A stretch of 64,000 nucleotides of DNA from UBA965 sp040396955 (GTDB taxonomy: Bacteria > Chloroflexota > Chloroflexia > Chloroflexales > Roseiflexaceae). A model generated the notes under the pieces. The model searched no databases, had not been told where the DNA came from, and saw only the letters and a list, made by a program, of their open reading frames with translations. Made by a program: the position numbers and the translations under genes. Position 1 is the stretch's first letter; each line of letters opens with the position of its first letter. The stretch covers positions 163,091 through 227,090 of the forward strand of contig JBBAWX010000004.1 of NCBI GenBank assembly GCA_040396955.1, written 5' to 3'. Shown one piece after another: positions 53,342 through 61,940 of the stretch.

Positions 53342-54217
53342 ATGTCGCGGTTGACTCGTGGGTTGTTGGCTGGGGTGGTCGTGCTTGCCGGAGTAGCAGT
53401 GCTGATGGGTGAATGGCCGGCATATGTGATGGGCGTGTTTCAGGGCATTACCGAATTCTTGCCAATTTCTTCGTCGGCACATCTCATCGTGATACCGTGG
53501 CTGTTTGCCTGGGAAGAGCCGCTGTTGCATTCGTTGGTCTTTGATGTGGGGTTGCACTTCGGCACACTTCTGGCCATTGGTGTCTATTTTTGGCGTGAGT
53601 GGCTGGTATTGTTGAGCGGGATTCCCATGTTGCATCGCCCGGCTGAGTCTGCCCCGGCACGGCAACTATGGGCCGTCTTGGTGGGGACCGTGCCGGCCGC
53701 CGTGTTTGGGGTGTTGTTTCAAGATCAGATTGAGGCCTATTTGCGCTCGCCGTTGCAGATAGCGCTGGTGCTCGCGGTGATGGGGGTCGTGATTGCGTAT
53801 GCCGACCGCGTGGGCCGTACCGAGCGGCCGTTGAGTGATCTTGGCTGGCGTGAGGCAATCTGGGTTGGTCTGGCACAGGCCTGTGCGCTTGTCCCCGGGG
53901 TATCACGCTCCGGTGCCACCATGAGCGCCGCTCGCATCCTGGGATTCGACCGCGTAGCCGCTGCACGCTTTTCGTTTTTGCTGAGTACTCCGATTACTCT
54001 GGGCGCCATTTTAGGGAAATCCGATGAGCTCTTGCGTATTAACGGTGCTGATGTGGTGACGATGACGGTAGGTGTGGTCGCTTCAGGGGTGGTCGGGTTG
54101 CTCGTCATTGATTTGTTGCTGGAGTGGATCCGCAAAATCGGCCTCGGCTGGTTCGCCTATTACCGTTGGCTCTTGGCCGCCATCATCGTGGTGACGTGGT
54201 ACCTGCGGGCCGGGTAG
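53342..54217 (+). CDS. uppP: Undecaprenyl-diphosphatase
   Basis: A 291-residue membrane phosphatase recycling the C55 carrier. FQGITEFLPISSSAHLIV and PGVSRSGATMSAARILGF are the two family signatures. It has an extra N-terminal helix of about 20 residues before the first motif. AGAAAGAAG is the likely weak ribosome site. Confidence 0.95.
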   Translation: MSRLTRGLLAGVVVLAGVAVLMGEWPAYVMGVFQGITEFLPISSSAHLIVIPWLFAWEEPLLHSLVFDVGLHFGTLLAIGVYFWREWLVLLSGIPMLHRPAESAPARQLWAVLVGTVPAAVFGVLFQDQIEAYLRSPLQIALVLAVMGVVIAYADRVGRTERPLSDLGWREAIWVGLAQACALVPGVSRSGATMSAARILGFDRVAAARFSFLLSTPITLGAILGKSDELLRINGADVVTMTVGVVASGVVGLLVIDLLLEWIRKIGLGWFAYYRWLLAAIIVVTWYLRAG

Positions 54218-54218
54218 T

Positions 54219-54247
54219 CTGTCAATCTGCAAGCAGGGTGGTATAAT
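54219..54247 (+). promoter_or_regulatory. Promoter of fabF
   Basis: CTGTCA (54219-54224), 17 bases, TATAAT (54242-54247), about 60 bases before the fabF ATG. This supports translation from ATG 54307. Confidence 0.55.
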
Positions 54248-54306
54248 TCTACACATATACGACGTCGTTCGTTTGTCGATGGCGAACACCTATCTCGTGA
54301 GGGCGT

Positions 54307-55659
54307 ATGAATCAGTGGCTTTTGCGCGATGCAGTACGTCAGCGTCTGTTGACGGTCGGATTGCACGGAGCACAGCTCGATGCGGCCGTAGCTGCCGTGC
54401 TCGATCTGAGTGACCCTGATGACGGTCGCATCGTGGTGACAGGTCTAGGAGTGGCAGCCCCACTCGGCATCGGGGTCGACACGTTTTGGCGCAATATGCT
54501 GGCCGGTCATAGCGGCGTTCGTCCTGTTTCGCTCTACGACATCGGCGATGCGCCGGTGCGCATTGCTGCCGAGGTGCCTGATTTCGATCCGCGCAACTTC
54601 ATGGATCTCAAAGAGGCTCGGCGTATTTCACGCGCGAGTCAACTGGCGGTAGCCGCCGCGCGTGAGGCAGTCGCCGATGCGGGCATCGTGATTACCGACG
54701 AGAATAGCCATCGTATCGGCGCCATGATTGCCGATGGATCGTCGTCGGCCTTTGATACCGAGCAAGCCGTTGAGACCATCGTGACGCGCGGCTCCAACAA
54801 AGTTAGTCCGTTTTACATAACGCTCTCTTTGCCCAATATGCCCTCGTGTCAAGTCTCCATCCAGCTTGGCCTGCGCGGGTACAACACCACCGTGGCTACG
54901 GCTTGCGCCGCGAGCACACAAGCTATCGGCGAGGCAGTATATGTGTTGTTGCGTGGCGACGCCGACGTCATCTTGGCCGGCGGGAGCGAGGCGCCCATCG
55001 CCCGTTTGTCGCTGGCGAGCTTTGGGGCGGCCCGCGCTTTATCGCAACGCAACGATGATCCGCAGCATGCCTCGCGTCCATTTGATGCCCAACGTGATGG
55101 TTTCGTGCTTGGCGAAGGTGCCGGGGTACTGGTGCTGGAGCGCTTGAGTCATGCCAAACGCCGTGGCGCGCGGATTATTGCTGAAGTTGTCGGCTATGGG
55201 GCGAGTAGTGACGCCTACCATGTGACTGCCCCTCATCCCGAGGGTGATGGTGCCGTGCGTGCCATGCAGATCGCCATGCAAAAGGCCAACCTGACCGTGA
55301 ATGATGTCGATCATATCAACGCACATGCCACGAGTACGCCACTCGGCGACGCCGTGGAGACCCTTGCCATCAAGCGGGTGTTCGGCGATCGCGCCTACCA
55401 CATCCCAATTACGGCACCAAAATCAATGATTGGACACCTCACGGCGGCAGCCGGCGCCGTAGAGGCCTTGGCCATGGTCCTGACGCTCCGTGATCAAATC
55501 ATCCCGCCGACCATCAACCTGACCAACGCAGATCCACAGTGTGATCTCGACTATGTGCCCAATGTGGCCCGCCCAGCGGTGGTCAACGTGGCACTCAATA
55601 ATTCGTTTGGCTTTGGTGGTATCAATGCGGTGGTGGCCATGCGGCGTTGGGTGGAGTAA
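54307..55659 (+). CDS. fabF: Beta-ketoacyl-ACP synthase II with N-terminal extension
   Basis: A 450-residue elongating condensing enzyme. The typical FabF start (RIVVTGLGVAAPLG) is preceded by about 40 extra residues (MNQWLLRDAVRQRLL...). Catalytic Cys is in ATACAASTQAI, with His in HATSTPLGD and in KSMIGHLTAAAGA. GAGGG lies before the ATG and the promoter is just upstream, so the extension is probably real. fabF is far from fabH and fabD; no acpP was seen. Confidence 0.93.
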   Translation: MNQWLLRDAVRQRLLTVGLHGAQLDAAVAAVLDLSDPDDGRIVVTGLGVAAPLGIGVDTFWRNMLAGHSGVRPVSLYDIGDAPVRIAAEVPDFDPRNFMDLKEARRISRASQLAVAAAREAVADAGIVITDENSHRIGAMIADGSSSAFDTEQAVETIVTRGSNKVSPFYITLSLPNMPSCQVSIQLGLRGYNTTVATACAASTQAIGEAVYVLLRGDADVILAGGSEAPIARLSLASFGAARALSQRNDDPQHASRPFDAQRDGFVLGEGAGVLVLERLSHAKRRGARIIAEVVGYGASSDAYHVTAPHPEGDGAVRAMQIAMQKANLTVNDVDHINAHATSTPLGDAVETLAIKRVFGDRAYHIPITAPKSMIGHLTAAAGAVEALAMVLTLRDQIIPPTINLTNADPQCDLDYVPNVARPAVVNVALNNSFGFGGINAVVAMRRWVE

Positions 55660-55664
55660 TGGCG

Positions 55665-56708
55665 ATGACAGGGGCAACGCACAACTGGGGAATTGTTGGA
55701 CATACCTGGGCAGTCGATATGCTCCAACATGCGCTCGTCAATCAACGAGGTGCGCATGCCTACCTGTTGAGTGGGCCACGGCATGTCGGGAAGGCCTTAG
55801 TGGCCTTGCGCCTAGCACAGGCGTTGAACTGCGAGACGCAGGTGGCCGACCCGTGTGGGACGTGCCGCACCTGTCGGCGCATCGCCAAAGGCAATTATCC
55901 CGACGTGCGTATGGCGAGCCTGCAAACACAGGGCGAGAGCCTCAAAAGCGAAGAAGCTGCACGCCAACGTGATGTGCGCATCGACACGGTGCGGGCCTGG
56001 CTGAGCGACATCAATTTGCGCCCCTACGAAGGGCGACGCCGTGTCTTCGTGCTCGATGACGTCGAGCGTCTGAGCGAGGGGGCGGCCAATGCCATGCTCA
56101 AAGCACTCGAGGAACCCCCGCCCTACGCCACCTTCGTGTTAATCGCACACACGGCCGGCGATATCATGCCGACGATTGTGTCGCGGTGCCAACGTATCAA
56201 GCTCCGCGCTGTGCCACGTGAACAAATCACGCGCTGGTTGGTCGCACAGGGTGTTGATGCGGAGCATGCGCACTATTGTGCGGCGTGGAGCGATGGCCTG
56301 CCGGGGATGGCTGATTTTTATGCGCATCATCCTGATGCAGTCGTGCAACTCAACCAGCGCATCGATGAGTTTGTCGAGTTGCCGCGCAAATCGCTCAACG
56401 AAGGTTTCAAATGGGCCGAAGAATGGTCCAAAACGTTTCGCGCAGGTGGTCAACGTGAGGTGTACGACTTTTTGTTGCTGTGGCAACGCTGGTGGCGCGA
56501 TGTGCTCCTCGTGACCACGGCAGCACATCACAATCTGACGTGGGTCAACCGCTCCGATGAGATTGCCCGTGTGGCACGGGGTGTGTCGATTGCTGAATGT
56601 GCCATGTTCTTGCGTGAAATTGTACGGGCAATCCGGCAATTACGCGAAAACACGAACCCACAGTTGGTCTTCGAACACCTGTTTTTGGTGCTTCCCAATC
56701 GCAAATAA
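55665..56708 (+). CDS. holB: DNA polymerase III delta' subunit-like protein
   Basis: About 347 residues. It is a clamp-loader family protein with LLSGPRHVGKALVALRLAQAL (Walker A ends in Ala, so ATP hydrolysis is unlikely), four zinc cysteines around DPCGTCRTC, VLDDVERLSEGAANAMLKALEEPP and the SRCQRI segment in place of the SRC sensor motif. ATG 55665 is favoured by GGAG at 55653-55656; ATG 55659 overlaps the fabF stop. Confidence 0.88.
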   Translation: MTGATHNWGIVGHTWAVDMLQHALVNQRGAHAYLLSGPRHVGKALVALRLAQALNCETQVADPCGTCRTCRRIAKGNYPDVRMASLQTQGESLKSEEAARQRDVRIDTVRAWLSDINLRPYEGRRRVFVLDDVERLSEGAANAMLKALEEPPPYATFVLIAHTAGDIMPTIVSRCQRIKLRAVPREQITRWLVAQGVDAEHAHYCAAWSDGLPGMADFYAHHPDAVVQLNQRIDEFVELPRKSLNEGFKWAEEWSKTFRAGGQREVYDFLLLWQRWWRDVLLVTTAAHHNLTWVNRSDEIARVARGVSIAECAMFLREIVRAIRQLRENTNPQLVFEHLFLVLPNRK

Positions 56709-56744
56709 TGACCGCACTGCGGTTTATATTTGTGAGCGGTATGG

Positions 56745-56750
56745 TATAAT
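56745..56750 (+). promoter_or_regulatory. -10 of the potABCD operon
   Basis: TATAAT in GGTATAATAT, about 60 bases before the potA start. The -35 is weak. Confidence 0.4.
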
Positions 56751-56809
56751 ATCCGCAATTCGTTCCCTCTCTTTTCCCGCTCTACATCACATCATTGAAA
56801 GAGGTGCCT

Positions 56810-57904
56810 GTGACCAATAGTGCAGCGGTCGTATTACAACAGGTCACAAAGCGGTTTGGGTCGGTGACTGCCGTCGATGCCCTCGACCTCGAAATCCGCG
56901 ATGGTGAGTTTTTCTCCATGCTTGGTCCATCGGGATGTGGCAAAACGACCACGTTGCGGATGATTGCCGGCTTCGAGTTCCCCACCGAAGGCTCGATTTA
57001 TCTTGCTGGTGAGCATGTCGAGCGGGTGCCCGCTCATCAACGCAACGTCAATACCGTCTTCCAGTCGTACGCCTTGTTTCCACACATGACGGTCGCCCAA
57101 AACGTGGCCTTTGGCCTCGAGATGAAGGGTGTCGCCAAAGCCGAAATCAAGCAACGCGTCGCAGAAGCGCTCGACATGGTGCAACTCGGCAATTATGGGC
57201 AGCGTGGTGCCAAACAACTCTCGGGTGGCCAACAACAGCGTGTCGCTCTGGCGCGTGCACTCGTCAATCGCCCGAAGGTGTTGTTGCTTGACGAGCCCCT
57301 CGGCGCTCTTGACCTCAAGCTCCGCAAAGAGATGCAAATCGAGCTCAAGCGCCTCCAAGAAGAAGTGGGCATCACCTTCATCTACGTGACCCACGACCAA
57401 GAAGAAGCCCTCACCATGAGTGATCGCATCGCCGTCATGAACGGCGGCAAACTCCTGCAAATCGGCACTCCGACCGAAATCTACGAACGCCCTACGAGCA
57501 CGTTTGTGGCCGATTTCATTGGCGAAGCCAACTTTATCACCGGCACGCTACAAGCGGTCGACACGCCACATAGCACCGTACGACTTGACAACGGTATGCA
57601 ACTGAGTGGCTTGCTCCAAGGGAGTGGTGCCACAGGGCAGGGGGTGTCGGTGGCAGTACGCCCCGAAAAACTGCGCTTGACCGTGCAACAACCCGAACAG
57701 GGCATCAGTTACCCGGCCGTGGTCGAACGCGTCGTCTACATCGGCAGCGATACCCGCCTCACGGTGACCCTTGCGGGTGGCGTGCACCTCGATGTCTGGG
57801 AGCAAAACAATCGCTCCACCCTTGATCGAGACGCCTATTGGCAACGTGGTGAGCAGGGCTTTGTCGGCTGGAACCCCGACAATGCGCTGATCCTCACCCA
57901 GTAG
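56810..57904 (+). CDS. potA: Spermidine/putrescine ABC transporter ATPase
   Basis: A 364-residue ABC ATPase. Walker A GPSGCGKTT, LSGGQQQRVALARAL, Walker B LLLDEPLGALD and the H-loop VTHDQEEAL are intact; the C-terminal TOBE region starts near residue 285. The start is GTG 56810 with AGAGGTG upstream. First gene of potABCD. Polyamine specificity is inferred from the operon and the PotD protein. Confidence 0.94.
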   Translation: MTNSAAVVLQQVTKRFGSVTAVDALDLEIRDGEFFSMLGPSGCGKTTTLRMIAGFEFPTEGSIYLAGEHVERVPAHQRNVNTVFQSYALFPHMTVAQNVAFGLEMKGVAKAEIKQRVAEALDMVQLGNYGQRGAKQLSGGQQQRVALARALVNRPKVLLLDEPLGALDLKLRKEMQIELKRLQEEVGITFIYVTHDQEEALTMSDRIAVMNGGKLLQIGTPTEIYERPTSTFVADFIGEANFITGTLQAVDTPHSTVRLDNGMQLSGLLQGSGATGQGVSVAVRPEKLRLTVQQPEQGISYPAVVERVVYIGSDTRLTVTLAGGVHLDVWEQNNRSTLDRDAYWQRGEQGFVGWNPDNALILTQ

Positions 57905-57913
57905 GAGGGACTG

Positions 57914-58801
57914 ATGACGACCGCCGCCGACCGTGAAGTCCCTGCGTCGCACCACCAACACCGGCGCCGCCAACTGGCCTTTTTGCTGACGCCCGGGTTG
58001 TTCTGGTTGATTGTGTTTTTTGTGGTGCCCCTTTTCATCGTCTTGCTCTACAGTTTTGCCACGCCTGGTCCCGCTGGGCGAGGAGTTATCTGGGAATTCA
58101 GCATCGATAGTTACATCACGCTGTGGAGCAAAGACCTCTACTTCAACGCCTATACCCGCTCGCTGAATATGGGCATCCAGACGACCGTGGCCTGCCTGCT
58201 CCTCGGCTACCCGTTGGCACTGGCGATGACACTAGCACCTCCGCACCGCCGCGTTGTTTTGCTCTTTTTGGTGCTCATCCCGTTTTGGACCAATTTTTTG
58301 GTGCGCACCTACGCCTGGATGCTCATTTTGAGCAACAACGGCATCTTGAACAGCGTGCTTCAGTGGTTGGGATTTGCCAAACAACTCCTCTACCCCAGTG
58401 AAGGAGCGGTGTTGATTGGCCTCATCTACGGCAATCTGCCCTTCATGGTGTTGCCCTTGTTTGCGTCGCTGGCGCGCTTTGATTTCACCTTGATGGAGGC
58501 CGGAAGCGATCTCGGCGCCAATGTCTGGTGGCGTTTTTGGCGCATCATGTTCCCACTCACGTTGCCCGGCATTGTTGCAGGGAGCGTGTTGGTCTTTATC
58601 CCTACCGTCGGCCAATTTGTGGTCTCAGATCTGCTCGGTGGTGCCAAGGTCGACCTACTCGGCAATTTGCTCCAGCGCCTATTTACGCGCTCGAATCCCC
58701 CCAACTGGCCCCTCGGCTCTGCCATGGCGCTGGTCTTTATGGCGCTCTTGACGCTCGTTGTCATCATCTATTTCCGTAGCACGACCGAGGAGGATCGATG
58801 A
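57914..58801 (+). CDS. potB: Polyamine ABC transporter permease PotB
   Basis: A 295-residue, six-helix permease. The EAA loop is visible as EAGSDLGANVWWRFWRIMFPLTLPG. GGAGG lies before the ATG. Overlaps potC by 4 bases. Confidence 0.92.
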   Translation: MTTAADREVPASHHQHRRRQLAFLLTPGLFWLIVFFVVPLFIVLLYSFATPGPAGRGVIWEFSIDSYITLWSKDLYFNAYTRSLNMGIQTTVACLLLGYPLALAMTLAPPHRRVVLLFLVLIPFWTNFLVRTYAWMLILSNNGILNSVLQWLGFAKQLLYPSEGAVLIGLIYGNLPFMVLPLFASLARFDFTLMEAGSDLGANVWWRFWRIMFPLTLPGIVAGSVLVFIPTVGQFVVSDLLGGAKVDLLGNLLQRLFTRSNPPNWPLGSAMALVFMALLTLVVIIYFRSTTEEDR

Positions 58802-59649
58802 TCGACTTTTCGACGGCCACCAAAGCAGCCCCGCTCCAAGCGCAACAAAGCTGGGGCACTCGGCTACTCAGCATACATACGTGGTTGGTGTACTTCTTTT
58901 TGTACGCGCCTATCGTCATTCTGGTGATTTTTTCGTTCACCCAAGATGCGTTCGGGGTGCGCTGGACCGGCTTCACCCTCAAGTGGTACCAGCGTTTGTT
59001 TGACGACGAGCGCATGATGAACGCCGCCTTGAACACGCTGTGGGTGGCGCTGGTGGCGACCGTCATCTCCACCGTCTTTGGCACCTTGATGGCACTGGCC
59101 ATGGAACGCTACCGTTTTCGTGGTCGTGCAGGTCTTGACGCCTTGCTGTATCTGCCGATTGTCATCCCCGAAATCGTGATGGCGTTAGCCCTGTTGGCGT
59201 TTTTTTCATTCACGTTCGGGATGTTCGATGCATTGACTGGGATCAAGTTGCGGATGAACATCTGGACGGTGATTTTTTCCCATGTGGCCTTTTGCTTATC
59301 GTTCGTAGTAGTGGTTGTGCGTGCCAGCCTCAAGGGCTTTGACATGCGCCTCGAAGAGGCCGCCGCCGATCTCGGCGCCGATGCGCGTACCACCTTTTGG
59401 CGTATCACTCTGCCCCTGATTATGCCAGGGGTGATTGGTGGCGCACTCCTTGCCTTCACGTTGTCGCTCGATGATTTCATCATCAGCTTCTTTACCGTCG
59501 GCCCCGGAACCAATCTGTTGCCGGTCGAGGTCTATGGCCGCGTCAAGCGCGCCGTAACCCCCCAGATCAACGCCATTTCCACCCTCATGCTGGTGTTGTC
59601 GATGGTGCTGGTCTTTTTGTCGCAATTCGTACAACGCCGGCGCACCTAG
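58798..59649 (+). CDS. potC: Polyamine ABC transporter permease PotC
   Basis: A 283-residue, six-helix permease with the EAA loop EEAAADLGADARTTFWRITLPLIMPG (in part) and the LDDFIISFFTVGPG end. ATGA overlap with potB. Confidence 0.92.
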   Translation: MIDFSTATKAAPLQAQQSWGTRLLSIHTWLVYFFLYAPIVILVIFSFTQDAFGVRWTGFTLKWYQRLFDDERMMNAALNTLWVALVATVISTVFGTLMALAMERYRFRGRAGLDALLYLPIVIPEIVMALALLAFFSFTFGMFDALTGIKLRMNIWTVIFSHVAFCLSFVVVVVRASLKGFDMRLEEAAADLGADARTTFWRITLPLIMPGVIGGALLAFTLSLDDFIISFFTVGPGTNLLPVEVYGRVKRAVTPQINAISTLMLVLSMVLVFLSQFVQRRRT

Positions 59650-59752
59650 CCACGGCTTGTTTGAATGATGTAGTTGCACGTCTACCGTAGCAAGAAGCCT
59701 GTGGTATGACGTTGCACGGGTACCAAGTGACTGTGGTGAAAGGAACAAACTA

Positions 59753-60895
59753 ATGCGGAATGGAATGCGTTTGCTCTTGGTCGGGTTGATGATGGCGCTC
59801 ATGGCGGCCTGTGGTGCGGCTCCTGCCGCCGAAGCCCCTGTCGCCGAAGCCCCCGCTGCCGAGGTGCCCAACGACGGGGTCGACCGGAGTAAGTTGGCGA
59901 AGGAATTGTACTTCTACAACTGGACCGATTACGTGGATCAAGCGGTCCTCGATGAATTTGAAGCCCGCTATGGTGTCAAAGTTATTCTCGACACCTATGA
60001 TGCCAACGAAGACATGATTGCCAAGGTGTCGGCCGGAGGCTCGGGCTACGATATCGCCGTGCCCTCCGATTACGCCGTGCAGACCATGGTGGCTGCGGGC
60101 CTCGTGCAAGAGCTCGATCAGAGCTTGCTGTCCAACCTGAAGCACATCGACCCATCGTTGCTCAACAAGTACTTCGACGAAGGCAACAAGTACTCCGTGC
60201 CCTACATGTACGGCATCACCGGTATCGCCTACAACAAAACGGCCTTTGAGGGCACCCCCGATAGCTGGTCGACCGTCTTTGATGTGGCCAACATGGAGAA
60301 GTACACCGGTCAATTTAGCATGCTTGATGACGAGCGCGAAGTGCCCGGCGCCGCTCTGCGCTACCTCGGCCATTCACTCAACGAAACCGACCCGGCCATT
60401 TTGCAACAGGCCCAAGAGCTACTGATTGCTCAGAAGCCGTATTTGGCGGCCTACAACAGTAGCGACGTCAACCGCAAGCTGGCGAGTGGCGAGTATGTCA
60501 TGGCGCACGCCTGGAGTGGCCAGGCCATGCAGGCCCGCAACGGTCTCGAAGATGAGTTTGAGGGCAATCCGGACATCGGCTTTTTCATCCCCAAAGAGGG
60601 TGGTATGATCTGGATGGACAATATGGTCATCCTCAAAGACTCCCCCAACGCCTACACGGCCCATGTCTTCATGAACTTCTTGTCGGAGCCCGAAATTGCA
60701 GCCCAAAACACCAGCTATATCGGCTACTTGACCCCCAACAAAGACGCGATTCCGTTGCTTGACCAGACGGTGCGCGATTTGTACGCTGAGGGCTTTGCCC
60801 CCAACGAAGAAGTCATCAAACGCCTCGAATGGGCGGTCCGTGATGAATCATCGGCCATCTTCACCGATGTGTGGACTGCTGTAAAGGGCGAATAA
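59753..60895 (+). CDS. potD: Polyamine-binding lipoprotein PotD
   Basis: A 380-residue substrate-binding protein. A lipobox near Cys20 (ALMAAC) and a short Ala/Pro linker lead into LYFYNWTDYVDQAVLDEFEARYG, the PotD/PotF opening with the ligand-binding NWTDY, then GYDIAVPSDYAV and YMYGITGIAYN. The GMIWMDNMVILKD and FMNFLSEPEIAA segments fit the second lobe. Confidence 0.94.
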   Translation: MRNGMRLLLVGLMMALMAACGAAPAAEAPVAEAPAAEVPNDGVDRSKLAKELYFYNWTDYVDQAVLDEFEARYGVKVILDTYDANEDMIAKVSAGGSGYDIAVPSDYAVQTMVAAGLVQELDQSLLSNLKHIDPSLLNKYFDEGNKYSVPYMYGITGIAYNKTAFEGTPDSWSTVFDVANMEKYTGQFSMLDDEREVPGAALRYLGHSLNETDPAILQQAQELLIAQKPYLAAYNSSDVNRKLASGEYVMAHAWSGQAMQARNGLEDEFEGNPDIGFFIPKEGGMIWMDNMVILKDSPNAYTAHVFMNFLSEPEIAAQNTSYIGYLTPNKDAIPLLDQTVRDLYAEGFAPNEEVIKRLEWAVRDESSAIFTDVWTAVKGE

Positions 60896-60918
60896 TTGCT
60901 CTGGTTGGTAGTGTGTGT

Positions 60919-60953
60919 CCCCCTTTTTCTCACCATGCGTGGGGAAAAGGGGG
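60919..60953 (+). terminator. Hairpin terminator of potABCD
   Basis: A 15-base stem (CCCCCTTTTTCTCAC with GTGGGGAAAAGGGGG, two G-T wobbles) and loop CATGC; no U tract. Confidence 0.6.
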
Positions 60954-61040
60954 GGCTACGTGTTGATGAAGTGTATACGCTGTTGCACATGCTCGTACCG
61001 TATACTAGCGCCATGAGTTGACATACAGAGGAGAAAGCAT

Positions 61041-61871
61041 ATGTTGCCTGATGGATTAACACTCGGCCCAGTTGCGTTGCGGGTCCACAACGTGGAGCGC
61101 ATGTACGCATTCTATGGCCAAGCGCTGGGCATGCGCCTACACGATCAGCTCGCCGATGGTACCTGCATCATCGGCAGTGATACCCAGGCGCTGGTGCACC
61201 TCATCCCCGATGCCGATGCTCGCCCGGCTCCGCGCAGTGCTGGGTTGTACCACATGGCGCTGCTCTACCCCACCCGCGCCGCCCTGGCCGCACAACTCGC
61301 ACACTACGCCAACCTGGGATTGCGCCTCGATGGTGCCTCAGACCACGGTGTAAGCGAGGCCCTGTATTTGCACGACCCCGAGGGCAACGGCATCGAGTTG
61401 TATGTCGACCGCCCCCAAGCCGCATGGCCCATGGAGCATGGTCAACTCGCCATGGTCAGTGATGCCCTCGATCTGCACGCCTTGTTGCACGATGCGGGCG
61501 AACTCCAGGCCCCCATGATGGGGCATGTGCACCTGCATGTGGGGGATTTAGATGCCTCACGGCACTTCTACGTCGATATTCTCGGCTTTACGTTGATGCA
61601 ACGCTACGGGCATGCCGCCGAATTCGTGTCGGTGGCCGGGTATCATCATCACCTCGGCTACAACATCTGGCGCGGCAAACATGCCCCGCCGGCTCCAGCC
61701 AACGCCACGGGGCTGGTCTGGTGGCAGATCACGCTGCCTGATGCCGCCAGCCTGACTGCCGTGCAAGCTCGTGTGCAGGCCGCAGGTATGGCCGTCATTG
61801 CTGCCGATGATGCGACCATCTTGGTGCGTGATCCGGCCGGGAATCAGGTGCGCATCACCGTCGCCGCCTAA
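61041..61871 (+). CDS. VOC-family protein, CatE/extradiol dioxygenase-like
   Basis: A 276-residue protein with two vicinal-oxygen-chelate modules. Module 1 has GPVALRVHNVERMYAFYGQAL and GNGIELYVDRP; module 2 has HVHLHVGDLDASRHFYVDILGF and HHHLGYNIWRG. Metal ligands His and Glu are visible. Resembles catechol 2,3-dioxygenase CatE/YfiE-type proteins; the substrate is not known. AGGAGAA precedes the ATG and TATACT (61001-61006) is a likely -10. Confidence 0.82.
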   Translation: MLPDGLTLGPVALRVHNVERMYAFYGQALGMRLHDQLADGTCIIGSDTQALVHLIPDADARPAPRSAGLYHMALLYPTRAALAAQLAHYANLGLRLDGASDHGVSEALYLHDPEGNGIELYVDRPQAAWPMEHGQLAMVSDALDLHALLHDAGELQAPMMGHVHLHVGDLDASRHFYVDILGFTLMQRYGHAAEFVSVAGYHHHLGYNIWRGKHAPPAPANATGLVWWQITLPDAASLTAVQARVQAAGMAVIAADDATILVRDPAGNQVRITVAA

Positions 61872-61887
61872 AGTGCCTCCAACGGCC

Positions 61888-61920
61888 ATCGCCCCCTGTC
61901 ACCGTGTGACAGGGGGCGAT
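61888..61920. terminator. Bidirectional hairpin between convergent genes
   Basis: A perfect 15-base stem ATCGCCCCCTGTCAC / GTGACAGGGGGCGAT with loop CGT, shared by the VOC gene and nirK. Confidence 0.8.
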
Positions 61921-61940
61921 GTTTGTGTGCAAGTGGGAGA

